A stretch of 9,152 bases of DNA from Massilia sp. (GTDB lineage: Bacteria > Pseudomonadota > Gammaproteobacteria > Burkholderiales > Burkholderiaceae_D): positions 4,980 to 14,131 of the forward strand of contig DOUW01000453.1 of assembly GCA_003520365.1 (NCBI GenBank). The letters run 5' to 3'. Both the position numbers and the translations under genes were made by a program. The notes under the pieces are model-generated. The model searched no databases, was not told the DNA's origin, and worked only from the letters and a program-made list of their open reading frames with translations. Below are positions 7,019 through 9,152 of the stretch, piece after piece; positions within the stretch are counted from its first letter, which is position 1; each line of letters starts with the position of its first letter.

Positions 7019-7942
7019 ATGGGTCGCCAGGCAGAAGCCAACGCCTACGTTCCCCTGCCGGTCCGCAACGGCGTCGCGCCCAGCTACCTGTGGCTGACCG
7101 AGACGCTGGCCGGCGGCATGCTGCGCTTCCTGGCCGAGCGCTTTCCCGACGTCTCGCGCGATTCCTGGGCCGCGCGCCTGGAGCGTGGCGAAGTGGTCGA
7201 CGCCCAGGGCAGGCCCCTGCAAGCGGACAGCCATGTCCGCAAGGGCATGCGCATTTGGTACTACCGCGAGCTCGACGAAGCGGAAACGCCGATCCCGTTC
7301 AAGGAGCGCATCCTGTTCCAGGACGCGCACCTGCTCATCGTCGACAAGCCCCACTTCCTGCCGATGATCCCGAGCGGGCGTTTTCTTCACGAGACCCTGC
7401 TGGTGCGCCTGAAGGCCCAGCTCGAGTTACCGCACCTGGTGCCGATCCACCGCCTGGACCGCGAGACCGCGGGCGTGGTGATCTTCTCGCACAACATCGA
7501 GACGCGCGGCAGGTACCAGTCGATGTTCCAGAAGCGCGTGGTGAAGAAGGTGTACGAGGCCCTGGCGGGCCCGATCGAAGGGCGGGAGTTCCCCTTCACC
7601 TACCGCAGCCGCATGCAGGACGCGGCGCAGTTTTTCGTCAGCGAAGAGGTGCCGGGCGAGTCGAACTCGGAAACCGTGGTGGAGATGATCGAGCGCCGCG
7701 GCGACGTGGTGCGCTACCGCCTGCATCCGCACACCGGACGCAAGCACCAGCTGCGCCTGCACCTGTCCTCGCTAGGGGCGCCGATCCTGAACGACGCCTT
7801 CTATCCGGTGGCGCTGCCCTGCAAGGGCGACGATTTCAGCGCGCCACTGCAGCTGCTGGCGCGCTCGATCAGTTTCGAGGATCCGTTGACGGGCGAGCAG
7901 CGCACCTTCCACAGCGAACGCACGCTGGACTGGCCGGCGTAG
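7019..7942 (+). CDS. RluA-family RNA pseudouridine synthase
   Basis: The 307-residue protein converts uridine to pseudouridine in an rRNA or tRNA; the target site cannot be told from sequence. The N-terminal 90 residues (SWAARLERGEVVDAQGRPL and VRKGMRIWYY) have the pattern of a divergent S4-like RNA-binding module. The catalytic domain shows VDKPHFLPMIPSG, the RluA active motif HRLDRETAG with catalytic Asp147, and the C-terminal HTGRKHQLRLHL (H238 onward) with SSLGAPILND. The ATG is 3 bp after the peptidase stop with almost no ribosome site, so it may depend on translation of the gene before it. The final codons are Trp-Pro-Ala-TAG, and the TAG belongs to copy 3 of the palindromic repeat. The C-terminus may therefore have been reset by the repeat. 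Confidence 0.93.
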   Translation: MGRQAEANAYVPLPVRNGVAPSYLWLTETLAGGMLRFLAERFPDVSRDSWAARLERGEVVDAQGRPLQADSHVRKGMRIWYYRELDEAETPIPFKERILFQDAHLLIVDKPHFLPMIPSGRFLHETLLVRLKAQLELPHLVPIHRLDRETAGVVIFSHNIETRGRYQSMFQKRVVKKVYEALAGPIEGREFPFTYRSRMQDAAQFFVSEEVPGESNSETVVEMIERRGDVVRYRLHPHTGRKHQLRLHLSSLGAPILNDAFYPVALPCKGDDFSAPLQLLARSISFEDPLTGEQRTFHSERTLDWPA

Positions 7943-7964
7943 GGTGGGCACCTGTGCCCACGCG
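7938..7964 (+). repeat. REP-like palindromic repeat, copy 3, overlapping a stop codon
   Basis: This copy has the same CGTAGGG lead, GTGGGCAC arm (7944-7951), a 2-base loop, GTGCCCAC arm (7954-7961) and GCG end. It is one base shorter than copy 1, in the loop. It lies at the junction of the convergent pseudouridine synthase and xth genes. Its bases 7940-7942 are the TAG stop of the former. As a hairpin between two convergent genes it could limit read-through in both directions, although no T run follows. The rest of the 96-bp gap shows nothing else I can name. Confidence 0.85.
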
Positions 7965-8038
7965 GTGATCGTTTGCGGTGACTGTTTGGTGCAGGATGAT
8001 CTTGCCGCAAGCGCCTACGCGGGCCGCGCCACCCTGCA

Positions 8039-8809
8039 TCAAAGCCTGTAATCGATGATCAGCGGCGCGTGATCCGAAAAACGCTCGTCCTTGTACACCG
8101 ACACCGCATGCGCCGTGGCGGCGATGCCCGGCGTCGCGACGTGGTAATCGATGCGCCAACCGACGTTGTTGGCCCAGGCCTGGCCGCGGTTGCTCCACCA
8201 GGTGTAGTCGGCGGCCTCGGGCGCCACCACGCGGTGCACGTCCACCAGGCCGACTTCGTCGAAGATGCGCGTCATCCAGGCGCGTTCTTCCGGCAGGAAA
8301 CCCGAGTTCTTCTGGTTGCTCTTCCAGTTCTTCAGGTCGATTTCCTTGTGCGCGATGTTCCAGTCGCCGCAGATCACGACCTCGCGTCCTTCCGCCTTCA
8401 GTTGCTGCAGGTGCGGCAGGAAGACTTCCATGAAACGGAACTTGGCCAGCTGGCGCTCGGGCGACGAGGAACCCGACGGGGCGTACAGCGAGATCACGGT
8501 CAGGTTGCCGAAATCGCAGCGCGTGTAGCGGCCTTCGGCGTCGAATTCCGTGCAGCCGAAGCCGATGCGCTTGTTGTCGGGGGCGGTGCGGCTATACACG
8601 CCGGTGCCCGAATACCCCTTCTTTTCGGCGTAGTGGAAGTGGCCGTGGTAGCCGTGCGGCCCCAGCAGCTCTTCGGTCATGTCGGCTTCCTGGCACTTCA
8701 GCTCCTGCACGCAGATGTAGTCGGCGTCCTGCGTGGCCAGCCAGTTGAAAAAGCCCTTCTTGTGGGCGGAACGGATCCCGTTCAGGTTCGCGGAAATAAT
8801 TCGTGGCAT
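8039..8809 (-). CDS. xth: Exodeoxyribonuclease III
   Basis: The 256-residue protein is an exonuclease III/AP endonuclease of the EEP fold. It cuts DNA at abasic sites and cleans 3' ends in base excision repair. The catalytic set is complete: Asn8 in SANLNGIRSA, Glu36 in VQELKCQE, Tyr109 in SLYAPSG, Asp149 and Asn151 in CGDWNIAH, Asp221 in WRIDY, and Asp246-His247 in the C-terminal SDHAPL. Length fits the family (E. coli Xth is 268 residues). The start at 8809 (MPRIISANLNG) matches family N-termini; the frame stays open upstream but codes nothing family-like. It converges on the pseudouridine synthase gene and diverges from the MEDS protein gene. Members of this group are often labelled xthA or exoA. 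Confidence 0.96.
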   Translation of the reverse strand: MPRIISANLNGIRSAHKKGFFNWLATQDADYICVQELKCQEADMTEELLGPHGYHGHFHYAEKKGYSGTGVYSRTAPDNKRIGFGCTEFDAEGRYTRCDFGNLTVISLYAPSGSSSPERQLAKFRFMEVFLPHLQQLKAEGREVVICGDWNIAHKEIDLKNWKSNQKNSGFLPEERAWMTRIFDEVGLVDVHRVVAPEAADYTWWSNRGQAWANNVGWRIDYHVATPGIAATAHAVSVYKDERFSDHAPLIIDYRL

Positions 8810-8852
8810 TGGTAGAAAAATAAGGGAAGGCGGCGCAATCTGACGCGACCGC

Positions 8853-8870
8853 AACGGCATGCGGGCCGTT
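8853..8870. promoter_or_regulatory. Inverted repeat next to the predicted xth promoter
   Basis: AACGGC (8853-8858) and GCCGTT (8865-8870) are perfect 6-bp arms around six bases. The dyad abuts the downstream side of the candidate xth -10 and covers the predicted transcription start. An operator or a 5' leader hairpin are both possible. No regulator consensus is recognised. Confidence 0.3.
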
Positions 8871-8899
8871 AGTGTAGCGCGTTTTTCCGGGTGCGGAAA
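8871..8899 (-). promoter_or_regulatory. Possible sigma70 promoter of xth
   Basis: On the minus strand TTTCCG (8899-8894) and TACACT (8876-8871) are separated by 17 bp. The -10 matches consensus at four of six positions and the -35 at three of six. A start near 8864 would give a leader of about 55 bases. The spacing is right but both boxes are weak. Confidence 0.35.
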
Positions 8900-8930
8900 T
8901 GCAGGCAGGCAATCTGTTAAACTCTTACGC

Positions 8931-9152
8931 ATGCGAAGTAACAAGACGCTTCATCCCCTCCCGCCAGCTGCGCCGGCGTCCGACATGCCGGTGGCTGCCG
9001 CACACGCGGCGGCGCCGTCCATCCGTTTCTACGACACCGATACCGTCCTGCTCGACGAAGCGGCCGATTTCGTCGACGCCGCCCTGCGCGCCGGCGGCAC
9101 CGGGGTCGTGATCGCGACCCCGCCGCACGTGGCGCAGCTGCGCCGGCGCCTG
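8931..9152 (+). CDS. MEDS-domain sensory protein, N-terminal 74 codons (3' end beyond window)
   Basis: The open frame runs from an ATG at 8931 to the window edge. After a loose Pro/Ala-rich start, residues 31-74 (IRFYDTDTVLLDEAADFVDAAL, then GTGVVIATPPHVAQLRRRL) match the beginning of the MEDS domain, the sensory module named from DcmR and methanogen/methylotroph regulators. In this family the domain usually leads into a histidine kinase, a response-regulator-type output or an anti-sigma-like partner; which one applies here lies outside the window. A second in-frame ATG at 8985 would start just before the domain. TGTTAAACT (8915-8923) resembles an extended -10; if it is used, the ATG at 8931 would have almost no leader and 8985 becomes more attractive. 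Neither start has a clear ribosome site. Domain call is fairly firm, start uncertain. Confidence 0.75.
   Translation, partial: MRSNKTLHPLPPAAPASDMPVAAAHAAAPSIRFYDTDTVLLDEAADFVDAALRAGGTGVVIATPPHVAQLRRRL

Noticed and set aside
6038..7390. 450-codon open frame on the minus strand opposite the M48 peptidase and the start of the pseudouridine synthase
   Set aside because: Same compositional artefact; it shows no motif, and the sense strand encodes complete conserved proteins.
8069..8815. 248-codon open frame on the plus strand opposite xth
   Set aside because: The minus strand encodes a full exonuclease III with every catalytic residue; the plus-strand product is Val/Arg/Asp/Gln-rich and has no recognisable domain.

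Overview
The window is GC-rich, gene-dense chromosomal DNA from a betaproteobacterium. The protein sequences and gene order (gshB, a PTS IIA gene, ptsH, ptsI; then metX-metW) suggest Burkholderiales, most likely Oxalobacteraceae close to Massilia. That placement rests on recognition, not on a search. There are ten protein-coding genes, two of them cut by the window edges. I see no rRNA, tRNA, CRISPR array, insertion sequence or prophage.

Left part (1-4018): a truncated class I SAM-dependent methyltransferase runs leftward. It diverges from a rightward run of gshB (glutathione synthetase), a mannose-type PTS EIIA, ptsH (HPr) and ptsI (Enzyme I). The PTS genes form a phosphorelay with no sugar permease in view: PEP to EI to HPr to EIIA. 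HPr keeps both His15 and a Ser46-type site, as expected of a regulatory PTS under HPr kinase control.

Middle (4019-5839): metX and metW overlap by four bases and encode the homoserine acyltransferase step of methionine synthesis with its partner protein. Between metW and the next gene lies about 290 bp of non-coding DNA. It holds two inverted copies of a 28-bp palindromic repeat and a separate 15-bp palindrome.

Right part (5840-9152): a secreted M48 zinc metallopeptidase is followed 3 bp later by an RluA-family pseudouridine synthase. The stop codon of the latter lies inside a third copy of the palindromic repeat. Converging on it from the minus strand is exodeoxyribonuclease III (xth). Divergent from xth, the start of a MEDS-domain sensory protein runs off the right edge.

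Most of the window is ordinary housekeeping DNA. I did not find a clearly new biological system. The best material for a second look is the palindromic repeat family and its positions at gene ends, followed by the permease-less PTS next to gshB.
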